Shown: positions 1-22,998, counted from the stretch's first letter. The stretch is 64,000 nt of DNA from Lepidodermella squamata (GCA_047495785.1 JBLDXI010000010.1:1178001-1242000), one strand, 5' to 3'. Notes: a model not told the origin generated them from the letters alone. Numbers and translations are program-made.

Positions 1-324
1 TTTTGTTCTCGAAATTGAAAGCCAGCTGTTCAACATAGCGCAGTTTATCTGGTCCTGCTTGCTATAATTACCTATTCTACCGTTCACTGTTTACTGCCAA
101 AACTTTTCGGTAGCATATCAGACAAAGAGAAATCAGCTGATGAAGCAAACATCGACTGAATGCCTAAGGAGATACACGGGGACAATACAGACACCGTTGC
201 GTTAATTATTCAGCTGGAGGAAACTGTATCGGAAGAAGCTTTCATGCTGCTAAGAATTTAAGCGATTATTGAACTGGGAAAGAACTGCTTCATGGTGTAA
301 TTATACAAAAATAAATACAGCGTG
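1..324 (+). promoter_or_regulatory. 5' flank of G1, duplicated upstream of G4
   Basis: No coding content is seen here. The stretch can be aligned by eye with 32115-32392 upstream of G4, for example at the shared CAGCTGTTCAA, AATTACCTATTCTACC and AATCAGCTGATGAAGCAAAC words. The promoter was therefore copied along with the gene. Which conserved words bind factors and which are only recent duplication cannot be told. No convincing TATA box was found. Confidence 0.5.
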
Positions 325-3300
325 ATGAAGTTTCTCTGGTTACTTTTCAACGTTTCCGTTACAAGCGTATTCTGCATCGAATACGACACGGGTTACATCG
401 AATATCAGTTGAGACAACTGCCTAGTGTTGTAGGCTATTGGCCTCTGACAGCCTACTACAACGTTCAAGATGCTCTCGGAGTTATCGATGCCGTTTCCTC
501 AATTGATCCACCTCTATTTGGCCAGGGTCCTTACGGAACTGCCAATTCTGCGATTCAAATCGACTCTTCGGATGCGGCAAATCAGCGATACGTTACTGCA
601 TCATCGCCTTTGATAAATGTTGCAACATCGTGGAGTTTGGCGCTTTGGGTTAAGACAGAGATAAATCAAGGCATGTGCTTCCTCGAATTTTACCCAGGCA
701 GGGCGCATCTCTGGCAGTGGAGCGCAGTCAATTCTCTTTATTTCTACCCGGCGAACAACAATAATTCAGCTATAACTATGCCATGTACCATGAATTATAC
801 TTGGACGTTTGTCGGGATTACGTACGACAGTGTGGCTCAAAAAATGCAGCTGTTTTGTAATACGGTCGCTGGCCCACTTGTAGCAATAACAGTTCCACCA
901 GCTATATCAACGGACCTAGGAATAGGCCGAAGGTATTATTTTTAATTCCTGCGGGAAATCGTTGTAGCGAATGAAATTTTACGTAGAGATGGCTGGACGC
1001 ACATTGGAAAGTATGCATGCGTTTCTATGCATAAAACTGCGATGACAACCGCCCAGTTCCTTCAGGTGAAAGCTAGCTGCCAACTTTTTTCAGGTATCAT
1101 TTTGTCACGCAAGATTTTCGGTAAAATCGAGTAATTTTTTCTCCAGCCAATTGCTCAACAGCATGCAAAAATGGCGGCACGTGTGTTGCCTACAACGTTT
1201 GCAAATGCCCTTCTGGGTATGCCGGTGTACTTTGCCAGTTGGGTAAGTGAAAAATGCGCGTTAAAGTTGGTTTTACGCTGTCCCTCGATTTAGTTGCAAC
1301 CGATAAAGACCTGATTGCCACTAGGTTTAGTGAAATTCCGAGCCTAGTCGTTTTCTGGCCTTTGACCAGTGAATATGGAACCTTGGACGCCACTTCGAAC
1401 AAAATCCATGGCAACCTTACAATGTACATGAAATACGACACTAGCCCATTCAACAACGTTGTTGCATCGTCTGTCAGCTCGCTATCACTAACGAATTACA
1501 TCACAGCTAAATCCCCACTCCTGAATTTTAACTCAAGCTCCTGGACTTTAACGATGTACATATACGCTGTGACGCCCTGGCACCCCATTTTCGAATATCT
1601 TCACCCGACAGTGCCATACGCAGATTGGGGCATGCACCTGTGGCTCAGAACCGCAAATGACTCGTTGTGGTTCAACACCCGAGCGCCGAATGGCTTGGAA
1701 GTTGCTTGCACGTTGATGAAATCGTGGAAATTCATCGCCGTGACATGGGAAGCGACAACGAAGACGCTGCAATATTTCTGCGACGAGTTTTTTGTGACAC
1801 CCACCTATGTTTCCACCGGATTTCCAATCACATCAGATAGTGTACTAATCGGAAGAAGGCAAGTTATTAAATGGAAATCGCGGTGGCATTCATAGTGATG
1901 CCCTAATTGCATTGATATAGCTCAATTGACCAGACTCAATTCTACGATGGGAAAGTTGCATGTATATCGCTCTATTCCAAGTCTCTTAATGCAAATGAGA
2001 TGCTCCAGGCACGAGAGCTCTGCAAACTCTTCACAGGTGAGAAGTTCCATTTCAATATCAAAGCACTGCATGAATTTCATTTCAGTTTCTTGTACCTCAA
2101 ACATATGCAAGAATGGAGGGCAGTGTGTTGGCTACAACATTTGCAAATGCAACGCGCCCTGGGCACCGCCGTATTGTGATACATGTATGTTTTAGGTTAA
2201 AAGCCTCAAGCTCTTACAAGCCCTCGCTTTCTTTTGATAGTTCCTATAAATAGGACCTACATCAGTGGAACCCTCGCTACGTATTCTGATCTGGTTGCCT
2301 ATTGGCCTTTAACCTACGAATACGGTGTGAAAGATGCTTCATCTAACAAGATCGATGGCATAATGTCCCGAGACTACAGCTACTCAACCGGGCCCTACGG
2401 AAGATCTAACACTGCTTTCGCTACAGACAGATCACTCACGCCGCAACGTTACGCTACGTTCAAATCCTCAAAGTTGAACATAGGCGCTCAGTCTTGGACA
2501 GTTTCGCTTTGGTTGAAAATGGATAGTACAGCGGGCATAGATGCATTCTTCGAGTTTCCGGCTTCGTCTTCAGCTAATGGCATGCACTTCGCCAAGAATC
2601 CTCCAGACACAAATACGCTTTGGTTCAATTCAATGGCACCGAGTGGCGGGGTTGGCGGGGTATCGTTCAGCTGCGACGTTACAACTCGCTGGGCGTTCAT
2701 CGCAGCGACTTACAATGCTACTACGAAGAATTTGAAAGTTCTATGCGGCGATTGGTGGAGCCCAAGTACAACACCAACCGGCAGCCCTATTACATCCGAC
2801 ACATTGTATCTCGGTCAGACCTATGATGGGTTGTACGGAAGTAAAGGTTCCATGGCTTGTTTATCGATTTTCACCAGGGAGCTAACAACCCCGGAGCTCA
2901 TGAATGTCAGAGACTTGTGCCGAATGTTTACAGGTGAGCTTCGAGTACAATTTTGCAGGCCGAATCTAATTTCATTCATAGTTCAATGCGCCGTCCCATG
3001 CTTCAATGGCGGATCCTGTGTCGGCTATAACTTATGCCTATGTGCTTCCGGCTATACTGGACAATCTTGTGGGACGGGTTAGTTTTTCCTGGAGCAATAT
3101 CTTTCGTTACCTACCTAATTTTTAGCGATTGAATTGGACACTACGGCGAGATCTAAGCTAGCCTTGTTACCAAGCCTAGTCTCTTACTGGCCGTTAGGTT
3201 CTGATTACGGAGCTAGGGACGTTACGTCCTCGAAAATCGACGGCTGGTTCTCAACAGATAGGACATTCAATTCCGGACTTCTCGGCGCTTCCTACGGAGC

Positions 3301-6300
3301 TTTTGCAACTGATGGATCTTCGCCTGCTCAGTACATCGGGTTCGACGATGATCGATTACAGCTGGCAGCATCTTGGACGGTTGCATTATACGTTAACGTA
3401 TTGGCAACAACATCAATGCCACTTGTGGAATGGACCCAGCTGAGCGTGACATATGGCGCCCACATTTGGCAGTACGGAGGGGCTAATTACTTATATATGC
3501 GAAACGGAATCAATCAGCCAACTCCCTGCAATATGTCCAATGGCTGGCAGTTCGTTGCAGCTGGCTACTTTGCCGCGAATAAGACTCAGTTTTTGTTCTG
3601 CAATAATTCCATTGTCAGCGTTCTAGTCTCACCTGCTGCTGAGCTAGCCACCCCGAGAATGCAAATAGGATACAGGTTAGATTCAGATTTCCCTCTCGTC
3701 CTGGCTCAGCATCTAGATGTTTCGGCTTTTCAGGAGAACTACCGACAATTCCAAAGCTAAATTCGCCTGCGTTTCATATCATAATGCTGCCTTAGATGCG
3801 AACCAACTGCTTGACGTTAAGAAGACCTGCTCATTTTTCTCAAGTGAGGTTTTATTTATGCTTTTTGATAACAATGGGTTGTCTTTATTCTCGTAGCTCA
3901 ATGCTCACCCCCATGTGAAAATGGCGGTACTTGTATCGGGTTCAACTTGTGTAGCTGCGTGGCGAACTACACAGGCGATAGATGCCGGTTGCGTAAGTTA
4001 GGTCCGCATTACATTATAGTAATATAAGTCTCGGGCTGTTTCAGTTGTCACAAAGCAGCCACAAATTCAATCAGTTTTGGGGAATCTCACCAATCTAATC
4101 GCTTATTGGCCACTTAGTGCTGATTATGGAGCGAAAGACGCGTATAAAGTGACGGCTACCGACGGTTTCTTCCCGACCCCAGCTGTCGAGTGGGTCGAGG
4201 GCCCAACCGGAACACCGAGCGGTGCATTTATGGCTGGTAATAGTCCTGGTGGTGGAGTTCCGAATCGATACTTCGAGATCGCATCTAGCAAAGTCAATTT
4301 CACCAACGGCCAATCGTTCACACTCGCGATGTACCTCTCGTTGATCCAACTCGGAGGCGGGGAGTTGATGTTTCAGTTCACACAGCAATCAAACGGATAC
4401 GAGCTGCATATGGAGCATTATCAGAAGTATAATATTATCTGGCTCAATTCTGGTCAGGGTTCCTATGAGCCGCCGTGTGTCATCACAAAAGGCTGGGTAT
4501 TCGTCGCTTATGTGTATGATGGCCCTTCAAAAACCGCGTCGTTCTTTTGTAACGACTCATTTGCTCCCAACACGAAAACCTACGGGTCGATTCCTACTGG
4601 GAATACAAGACGATTAAACATTGGCGGACGGTGAGTAGACTATTAGGCCGTCGGTACTTCTCAATAACATTCAATTTCAGGCCCCCTTCAGCGGCAGTTT
4701 ATTCCAAATATGCATGCGTGTCCCTGTTTTCATCCACTCTTACTGCTGCTCAATTGTTGTCGCTGAAACAAGTATGCGGTTCATTCGATGTGGTTATTTG
4801 TAATCCATCGTGTAAGAATGGCGGCTCTTGCGTCAGCTTTCAGCAGTGCGTCTGCCAACCCGGATATACCGGAGCTACTTGCGAAAGTGGTAAGACAATT
4901 TCCAGGAATCCTTATTGAAATTTGCAATTCCTGCGGTTCTAGGTTCATGTAATCCGGTTTGTCAAAATGGAGCCACCTGTGATGTTCCGACCAACACCTG
5001 CACCTGCCCGGCTTACTACTCAGGGAACAGATGTGAGACTCGTATGTTCAAAAATTAAAAAGCAAATAACCAATCCAAGATTTACCAACAATGCAGCGAT
5101 TTGTGATCCTGATTGCCTCAACGGAGGAACTTGCGACAAAAATAACAAGTGCAAATGTCCGTCGTTCTATACTGGTGACAAATGTGAATCTTGTTAGTTG
5201 CTCACTCGCCTCTGAATTCATCAATCTGAATTCATCTGTCAAACCTTTTTAGATCTTTGCACTCCTGTTTGCCCGGCTGGAGCAAGTTGCACTGGACCTA
5301 ATATATGCACAGCCTCTTCGAGCCAGTCGCTATGTACGAAGGTGAAAACTGACATCGGCCCAAGCTGCGTTACTTGGAAAAACCAAGGCCAGTGCCTATC
5401 AAATCCTGGTTTCATGTGGCCGTCTTGTCAGTCGAGCTGTACCGCCTATGCTACTTGTGAATGTGACGTAGATCCCCGCTTTCCGGTCGATTTCAACTGC
5501 ACCTGTGGAGATTGGGCCTCAACCGGTGCCTGTGAGAACGACCCGAGTGGGCAAGCTCAAGCCAGCTGTTTTTACACATGTGGCAGGAGGCTCAGTAAGA
5601 TTTTCGCGATTTCCCATAGTTCTTAGTGAATGAAACTCTTTTTCAGGCCCTGCGAATAACTGCTCTAGTGTTCCATTGGGAATTACCTTAGCTCCTAATA
5701 CTAAATGGGTTTTATCAGCGCCTCCGTTACCATCTTTCAACGGTATGGCTGGTTATATGCAGTCTGCCGTAATGGTATGCGACCTCGGCTATTCGCCTTC
5801 TTCAGCAGGAGATACAGCAATGCATATCTGCGATCCTTTCAATCCTAACCCAGCTACTGGGAACTGGTTCAAATTGAACGCCAACAGGCCTAGTTGCTTA
5901 TCCGCAGCTTGCTCGGACCCGCCATCATTACCTGCAGCATACTACGTTAATTCAACGACCGCGGCTAATTACAAATTGAACGATACAGTTCGCTACTTTT
6001 GTAATGCTGGCTTCAACATGACTGGGTCAAAAACTGGCGAAGCCTACTGCAGCTTTAAACCCCCAACGGGATGGTCTTGGGTCGATGGAACACCCCAATG
6101 CCAACGTACGCACATTTTAGACAACCAGACTCGAATAATTAATTCATAATGTTTCCTTAGTGCCACCTTGCAAAGGCTTCAGCGACGGGGTAAACACTTA
6201 CCACAACGTGTCGGGGAATTACTCTGGTGGCATAGCCGCATTCAGCTGCTTGAAAGGGTACAAGCCGATAGTCGATATTGCTTTCTTCGTAAAGACCTGT

Positions 6301-7361
6301 CAAAAAGATGGCTCATGGACACCGATCGATCAGCCCAAGTGTGCAGGTATTAATTTTTTGAATGAACTCAAAATTAACCAACGTCTTATTTGATCTCCAA
6401 GTCGTGACTTGTGGCAATCCAATCGTTGAAGACAATGCGTACCTAACTGGCGAAAAATCTGGAGTTTACTCGTTTGGGGACCAGGTGACTATGAAATGTT
6501 CTAAAGGCGCAACCAGCTTGTATATCGAACCTGGAACTGAAAGCACACCGCTGTCATCAGTTGTCAACTCGTGCCTAGAATCAGGGTTCTGGTCAACAAA
6601 CTCCTTGTCCTGTTTACGTAAGATTGAAAGCCTATGAAAAGATCTTATTCAGCTTCTTAAAATACCTAGTTGTAAGCTGCGATATGCCACCCAGCTACGA
6701 GATTGGAAACTACAGAATTTTGAACGCTACGTCTGATATCCAAACTCTGGTTTACGGCAGCATTATCGCATTTGAATGCGACTGGAACCAAGGCTTCGAG
6801 CCGAGTAAGAACCAATCTAGCAACTACGCCTATTGGAGATGTAACGAAAACTCAACGTGGGACAAGCAGCCACTCTACTGCTCACAAAATGCTTTATTGG
6901 CGGCCCCGAAGGCTGCGAAGCAAAAGGTCTACGAATCTACAACTGCAGTTGCAACTGCTTCTATGGTTCTAGCAATCTGCGGTTTTTTCTTCGGAATGGT
7001 CGTCTGCTTAGACTACATGACTCTCGCTAGAGATTTGAGCCGCTTGAGGCATAATTTCAATCATTTCCTGAAACGAATTCGAGATACGGGCCGAGTTAGA
7101 CAATTACATCAACTTCGAGCAAAAATACGAAACAAACATGCAGCGGAAAACTATTTGCAGCATCTCGAAGATGAGAAGGAATCTAAGCAACTGGCTTCAG
7201 CTGGATTTGCTAATACGTTGGCCGAAGGTCAGCTTGTTGCGAATCCATTAAGCGGGCAAGCTCGGCCGCTCTCGAGCGATGTCTCTAGGCAAACCGGGCA
7301 GAATATAGACGGTACAATGGACGTACCAGAATTCGAACCTATGGCGTACCAGAGTGAATAG
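325..7361 (+). CDS. G1: LamG/EGF/ShKT/Sushi transmembrane receptor-like protein (type A)
   Basis: A 20-exon gene. Exons: 325-932, 987-1093, 1147-1242, 1294-1858, 1921-2036, 2086-2184, 2241-2933, 2982-3077, 3126-3675, 3734-3843, 3897-3992, 4045-4630, 4681-4889, 4943-5041, 5097-5192, 5253-5594, 5647-6105, 6161-6346, 6402-6617, 6670-7361. They sum to 6021 nt with no stop (2006 aa), which supports the model. Order: signal peptide 1-17, then five LamG/ConA-like domains (about 18-238, 271-497, 531-761, 794-1013, 1046-1278), each marked by a YWPL/FWPLT motif and followed by an EGF module (C..C.NGG.C). Two more stalk EGFs follow (to 1375), then two ShKT-type Cys modules (1376-1489), five Sushi/CCP-like modules (to about 1850), a transmembrane helix (about 1871-1893) and a basic cytoplasmic tail. 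The start is the ATG followed by a hydrophobic leader. The intron after exon 4 has a GC donor. A surface adhesion or recognition role is inferred from architecture; no exact function is recognised. Confidence 0.88.
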
Positions 7362-7479
7362 CAGTGCTTTGAAAAAAATCCCTACAGAAACAGTTGTTAA
7401 CATTCGTTTTCTAATTTCCTAAGCTACAAGTCATTTATCATTCTGAATCGATCGAGCTTTTGTTGACCATATAATGAAT

Positions 7480-7485
7480 AATAAA
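7480..7485 (+). promoter_or_regulatory. Poly(A) signal of G1
   Basis: An AATAAA hexamer 118 bases after the stop codon. The 3' flank is conserved after G4, where the hexamer sits at 40633-40638. Confidence 0.6.
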
Positions 7486-7754
7486 AACAGTGGGGGTTTT
7501 CGGGAAATCAAACTGGGTCCCGCCGACAGTGCCCTTGACGTTATTTATTACGTCCAATTCGATTCTCTGTGCAATGAATTTTACATGGACCTTTGACGGA
7601 TTCTCTTATGACTGGACTACTGCAATAATGAATCTATTCTGCAACACAGCTTCAGGGTCTAACGTTTCGTCTCCACTCCCTCCACCTGTATCTGACACTT
7701 TGAGTATCGGTTATCGGGAAGATATTGCTGGGTTTAGCTTGGAATATACGAATG

Positions 7755-8435
7755 ACCAAAAATGACCAAAATTGTTTTATTTATCGTCCTCCTCAAGGCA
7801 TGAACATTTGATGTTAAAGAAAAGAAAAAGCCTTACCCGTGAGGGTTTAGGGGACGGTTGACGGCAGGGGATCTGTTTCAATGGCCGTCAGATCGTTCGT
7901 GAACAACCTGCTTTTACCCAACAATTCATAGTTTTCGCGATGCTGTCACACACTAATTGTCATTCATCCCGTATTCCGATCTCTGGCTGTTAGGTTCCAG
8001 GTTTCATAGGCGTAGTTGACGGCAGGAATTACTACACATTTTAAAGCTTTAAATTTTGTGGTTAGGCTAATATGTTTTCTGTTGCAAATCAACTTGTTAA
8101 AAGCTCCAAAACAGCTGCCAGCTTTCGCTATGCGCGCTTTGATTTCCTCGTCCATTTTACCATCTGATGTGATGATGCTATCTAAATATTTAAAAGATGT
8201 AACTTTCTCCAATATGTGTCCATCTAGTTCCAATTGATAATTTTTATCATCACCGATATATACTGGGTTTTGCTAACGCTAATTTTGAGAACTCAGAACG
8301 AGCTCCAGGCAGGCCTTGTTAAAGACATCAAGTAGTGATTTGATTTCCTCGTGGCACATACCAATCAAAGTGCCGTCATCCGAAAATGCTATCAGATTTA
8401 AAAGCTGCTTTCGGATTATACGATTAACACTTTTA
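7755..8435 (-). mobile_element. LINE (non-LTR retrotransposon) reverse transcriptase fragment
   Basis: On the minus strand, two open stretches resemble a LINE reverse transcriptase. The upstream one (within 8435-8279) holds a catalytic-site-like FSDDG followed by SLLDVFNKAC. The downstream one (8233-7964) holds FKYLDSIITSDGKMDEEIKA, a typical C-terminal RT segment, then a VVIPAVNYAYETW-type end. The two lie in different frames and are broken. Ends are set by where similarity to G5 intron 1 stops and resumes, so they are approximate. It is 5'-truncated and dead. The clade is not determined. Confidence 0.78.
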
Positions 8436-8734
8436 ATTTTAAAAGCTCCGGTTACACGGGTTCTGTCGGTGAATTTGCCTGTTTTTCGCTTTTCGCTGCA
8501 TAAAGCAGCATTCACTAATGCTCAATTCTTGGCACTGAAGTCGACCTGTCAACTTTTTACCCGTAAGCTAATTTAAGGGAATGCTGAAAACATGTACTTA
8601 TTTCTGGATTCAATTGAGCCAATTGCGGAGCTGCATGTGGGTGAGGTACAATAAAAACTCGCTGTGGTTCAACCCTATGGCACCTATGGCACCATATGGC
8701 TTGGAAGTAGTGTGCAACGTTACTAACAGGTGGA

Positions 8735-8900
8735 CAGTGTGCGAAGTAGGATCCGGGAGCTGAGGAGTTTTCTAGCAAGGTTCTAGCACCCAGCCGAAGA
8801 AACCAAAGGGTCCCCCCTGTGGTTTTTTCAGCCTTCCTATATTTGGAGTCCAAGAGCTGGGGTGTCGCGACACCCTAGCACCACTGTACTTCGCACCCTG
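8735..8900. mobile_element. hAT-type short non-autonomous element (MITE), 166 bp
   Basis: Ends CAGTGTGCGAAGTA and TACTTCGCACCCTG are inverted repeats with one mismatch in 14. The element is flanked by an exact 8-base duplication CAGGTGGA (8727-8734 and 8901-8908). An 8-base duplication and CAGTG-type ends are hAT superfamily hallmarks. It splits the LamG2 remnant of the pseudogene and has no coding capacity. Confidence 0.88.
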
Positions 8901-9274
8901 CAGGTGGATTTTCATAGCAGTACCGTGGAATAATGCGTTATAACTGTTAAAATACTTCTGCGGTGATTCATTCATTTCTACGACATATGGAAACCTGCTT
9001 TCCGGAAATTGTTAATATTGACCTCTTCAAATACTACATGAAAGAACTAGGGAAGCACCCGAAAGATCATGTAAATAAAATAAAAAATAAAAAACAGTTT
9101 ATTTATAAAAGTATTCAGTTTTTTTCCACAATTTTTCAAGTCTACTTTTCTTTCAATGACCTTTGTTTCTTTTAATTCTTCAGCTTCGAAATTCACTGAA
9201 TTTCTCTGATATTCCTGGCTCATTCTACATCCATCTACCCTGGCTTCAAATGGTGGAACATTTTGAGCTGTAAC

Positions 9275-9438
9275 CAGGGGCGTAACTAAGGGGGGCCAGG
9301 GGGCACCGACCCCACCAGCTGGAAAAATACCCTCAGGGTACCACAGGGGGGACCCTTTGGTCTGAAAAATTCGGGGCCGCAAATACGTAGAAAAGATGTG
9401 CTGGCCCCACCAGTTTGGTAGACCTAGTTACGCCACTG
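9275..9438. mobile_element. hAT-type MITE, 164 bp
   Basis: Ends CAGGGGCGTAACTA and TAGTTACGCCACTG form a terminal inverted repeat with one mismatch. The flanks are an exact 8-base duplication GCTGTAAC (9267-9274 and 9439-9446). Both features mark the hAT superfamily. The interior has no intact gene. Confidence 0.9.
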
Positions 9439-9692
9439 GCTGTAACAATATTTATTTTTCCTTTAACATGAACACTCGCGTTGTCAAGTTCTATTCAGAA
9501 TAATGAGTGCAGTTATTTTTATAGCCCGCGATTCTTTTGCGATTGCTCACCTGGGATGTCTGTTATGAATAAATAAGCATTGGGATCGGAACAAAAAACT
9601 AAGCCCCGTTACAAACAGCACGGCGGTCGGTGGTTGAATCAATGAATAATAAATGACCTCGCTACAACCCGCTACAACAAATGAATGATGTG

Positions 9693-10004
9693 ACTTTTTT
9701 CATCCGACCAATGTCTTATTTCATCCGACTAGAATCATCCGACATGAAGATATCGATTTTCTCGAATTTCCCGAGTTCGATTTTTCCGTAGGGGCACACC
9801 CCATTTATGCACCCTATTTGCGCCCATGAACCGGCAAAATTTTATCGTGAAAGATTTATGGCGATCCGAGTTGACAAATTTTTACACTAATTTTTTTGAA
9901 AATATGAAAAAGCAACTCGGCGGGTTTTAGCCGCATATTTTTAGTTGTCGGATAAAATAGGACCTTGGTTGAATAAAAGAAGACACTGGTCGGATGAAAA
10001 AAGT
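9693..10004. repeat. Inverted-repeat element of about 312 bp
   Basis: The left end, ACTTTTTTCATCCGACCA followed by ATGTCTT, is mirrored at the right end (AGACACTGGTCGGATG followed by AAAAAAGT). CATCCGAC/GTCGGAT words recur inside. No clear target duplication was found, so the superfamily is unassigned. It is probably a MITE. Confidence 0.6.
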
Positions 10005-11309
10005 TTCCCCCAAATATAATGAAACCAACAATCGCGGCAAAATCGAGAGTTGTGTTTATCTAAGACTGCAGTGTCGACTGCAGGTCAAATGTTCTGAATA
10101 AAATCGATTAGAAGAAAAAAAATGATAAGCTCGAGCATTTTAGTCACATTTAAAAAAGGCGAATAAAAGAAACATTTGATCATTCAAGTTTTTCGCAATT
10201 TTTCAAGTCTTCTATTCGGGATGTCTGTAATTGCACAAACGATTTCGCACAAATGCACTTTTTACAAGCTTTACAATGGAATCGATTTGAATAGAAAAAT
10301 TGAAGGTCCTCTATAAAGTGGCGAGTTCGGACCAAACAGCAATGATGAAATGATAAAACGAAGCTAAAATCACTTGTACAAGATTAATCAACCAATGATG
10401 CCATGTCAATTTTATCTGCTAGATTCACTCAATATTGCGCTGCTCTTGCAGTAGCCAGATTTGTTGCTACGCATGAAAGGATGAAATCCGCTTGAAATGA
10501 GTTTGTGCAACACGTTTTGTTCGAGTACGGGTAAACCTTTTTATTCTTTCGATAACCTATATTTTTCAACTTCGAGATTCAACTTCTCTAAAATTCTGAG
10601 CTCAGTTATAGCCATCATCCAACCAGGCTTCGAAGGGCCGAGTATTTAAAGCAGCAACTGCATCGATTTGCCCTTCTTGTTAATCAATAGGGTAGGGATG
10701 ACTTCTTTAAAATAATGCGTGCAGTTTTTTATAGCACGCAACTTTTTTCTGGGGCGTATAAATATGCGTAAGGAACGTCTGCAAGGAACGTCTGTAAGGA
10801 ATGTCTGTTAAATAAGCTGTGTGATGGAAGATATCGACCAAGTCCTGTTACCAGCATCTGGGTGTTGGTTGACTCATTGAATTATTAATGACCTACAGTC
10901 ACGGGGCCTTCGCCTGCAACAAAAGAGCAGGACATGTTCCACTGGGTCTGTCCACAAGTGCAAGTGCAAAAATGGCTTCTTCGATTGTGATTCATCTCAC
11001 CATTGTGCAGGTTAACATCCCTTTTTGCGTACAGTATCATTTTTGTGTAAACGAATACTCAAAATCAGCAGTAAATCAATTGTGATAAATCATTTGCAAT
11101 TTATATCATCGTAGAATTGTTGTAAATCATTAGTAAATCAAATCATATACATTTCTCTGCTGTGTCAACTGTAACAATTAGCTTTTTCGAACTAGCTGTG
11201 GGCTCTAAAATCCGCAATTACGCTTCTCGCCTCTCAATTCAACGATTGTACTTAAAAAATAGTGACATATTTTACACCAATCTCGGAACGCATTTGTTCG
11301 CGCTGTAAT

Positions 11310-22998
<11,689 letters not shown>

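Larger units (their letters stand above)
7487..8990 (+). pseudogene. Relic of a type B gene, counterpart of G5
   Basis: Pieces match G5 in order. About 7490-7545 resembles the G4-G5 intergenic DNA. 7556-7750 resembles the end of G5 exon 1 (MNFTWTF motif, ending at SIGYR). 8440-8635 resembles G5 exon 2 and the intron after it. 8636-8734 and 8909-8990 resemble the second LamG domain (SLWFN, LEV.CNVTNRW). The signal peptide and most of LamG1 are deleted, a LINE fragment interrupts intron 1, and a hAT-type element (8735-8900) interrupts LamG2. Nothing after LamG2 remains. It occupies the same position behind G1 that G5 has behind G4, so it is the dead copy of a duplicated block. Confidence 0.85.
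9130..10895 (+). repeat. Diverged direct repeat, copies about 9130-9665 and 10540-10895
   Basis: Colinear similarity by eye: CTTCGAAATTCA, CTGGCTTCAAATGG, GTGCAGTTATTTTTATAG and TGAATAATAAATGACCT in the first copy correspond to CTTCGAGATTCA, CAGGCTTCGAAGGG, GTGCAGTTTTTTATAG and TGAATTATTAATGACCT in the second. The first copy is split by the element at 9275-9438. It may be an old duplicated 5' flank or an unknown repeat. Confidence 0.45.
8991..11309. other. Intergenic region between the pseudogene and G2
   Basis: No gene is seen. It holds two short inverted-repeat elements (9275-9438 and 9693-10004) and a diverged direct repeat (about 9130-9665 and 10540-10895). The rest, including 10005-10530 and 10900-11309, is AT-rich DNA in which I recognise nothing. 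The last few hundred bases should include the G2 promoter. Confidence 0.5.

Noticed and set aside
311-330. Spliced-leader acceptor just before the start codon
   Set aside because: G1 has TACAG four bases before its ATG and G6 has TTTTGCAAG directly before its ATG, but the other genes show no comparable site. Not supportable without cDNA.
1548-1804. Minus-strand open frames opposite LamG exons
   Set aside because: They recur opposite the same exon in paralogs (for example near 33624-33880) only because the sense sequence is conserved; no motifs or splice context.
5253-5594. ShKT modules as a toxin
   Set aside because: The modules sit inside a large membrane protein between EGF and Sushi modules. 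ShKT folds are common in non-toxic extracellular proteins.
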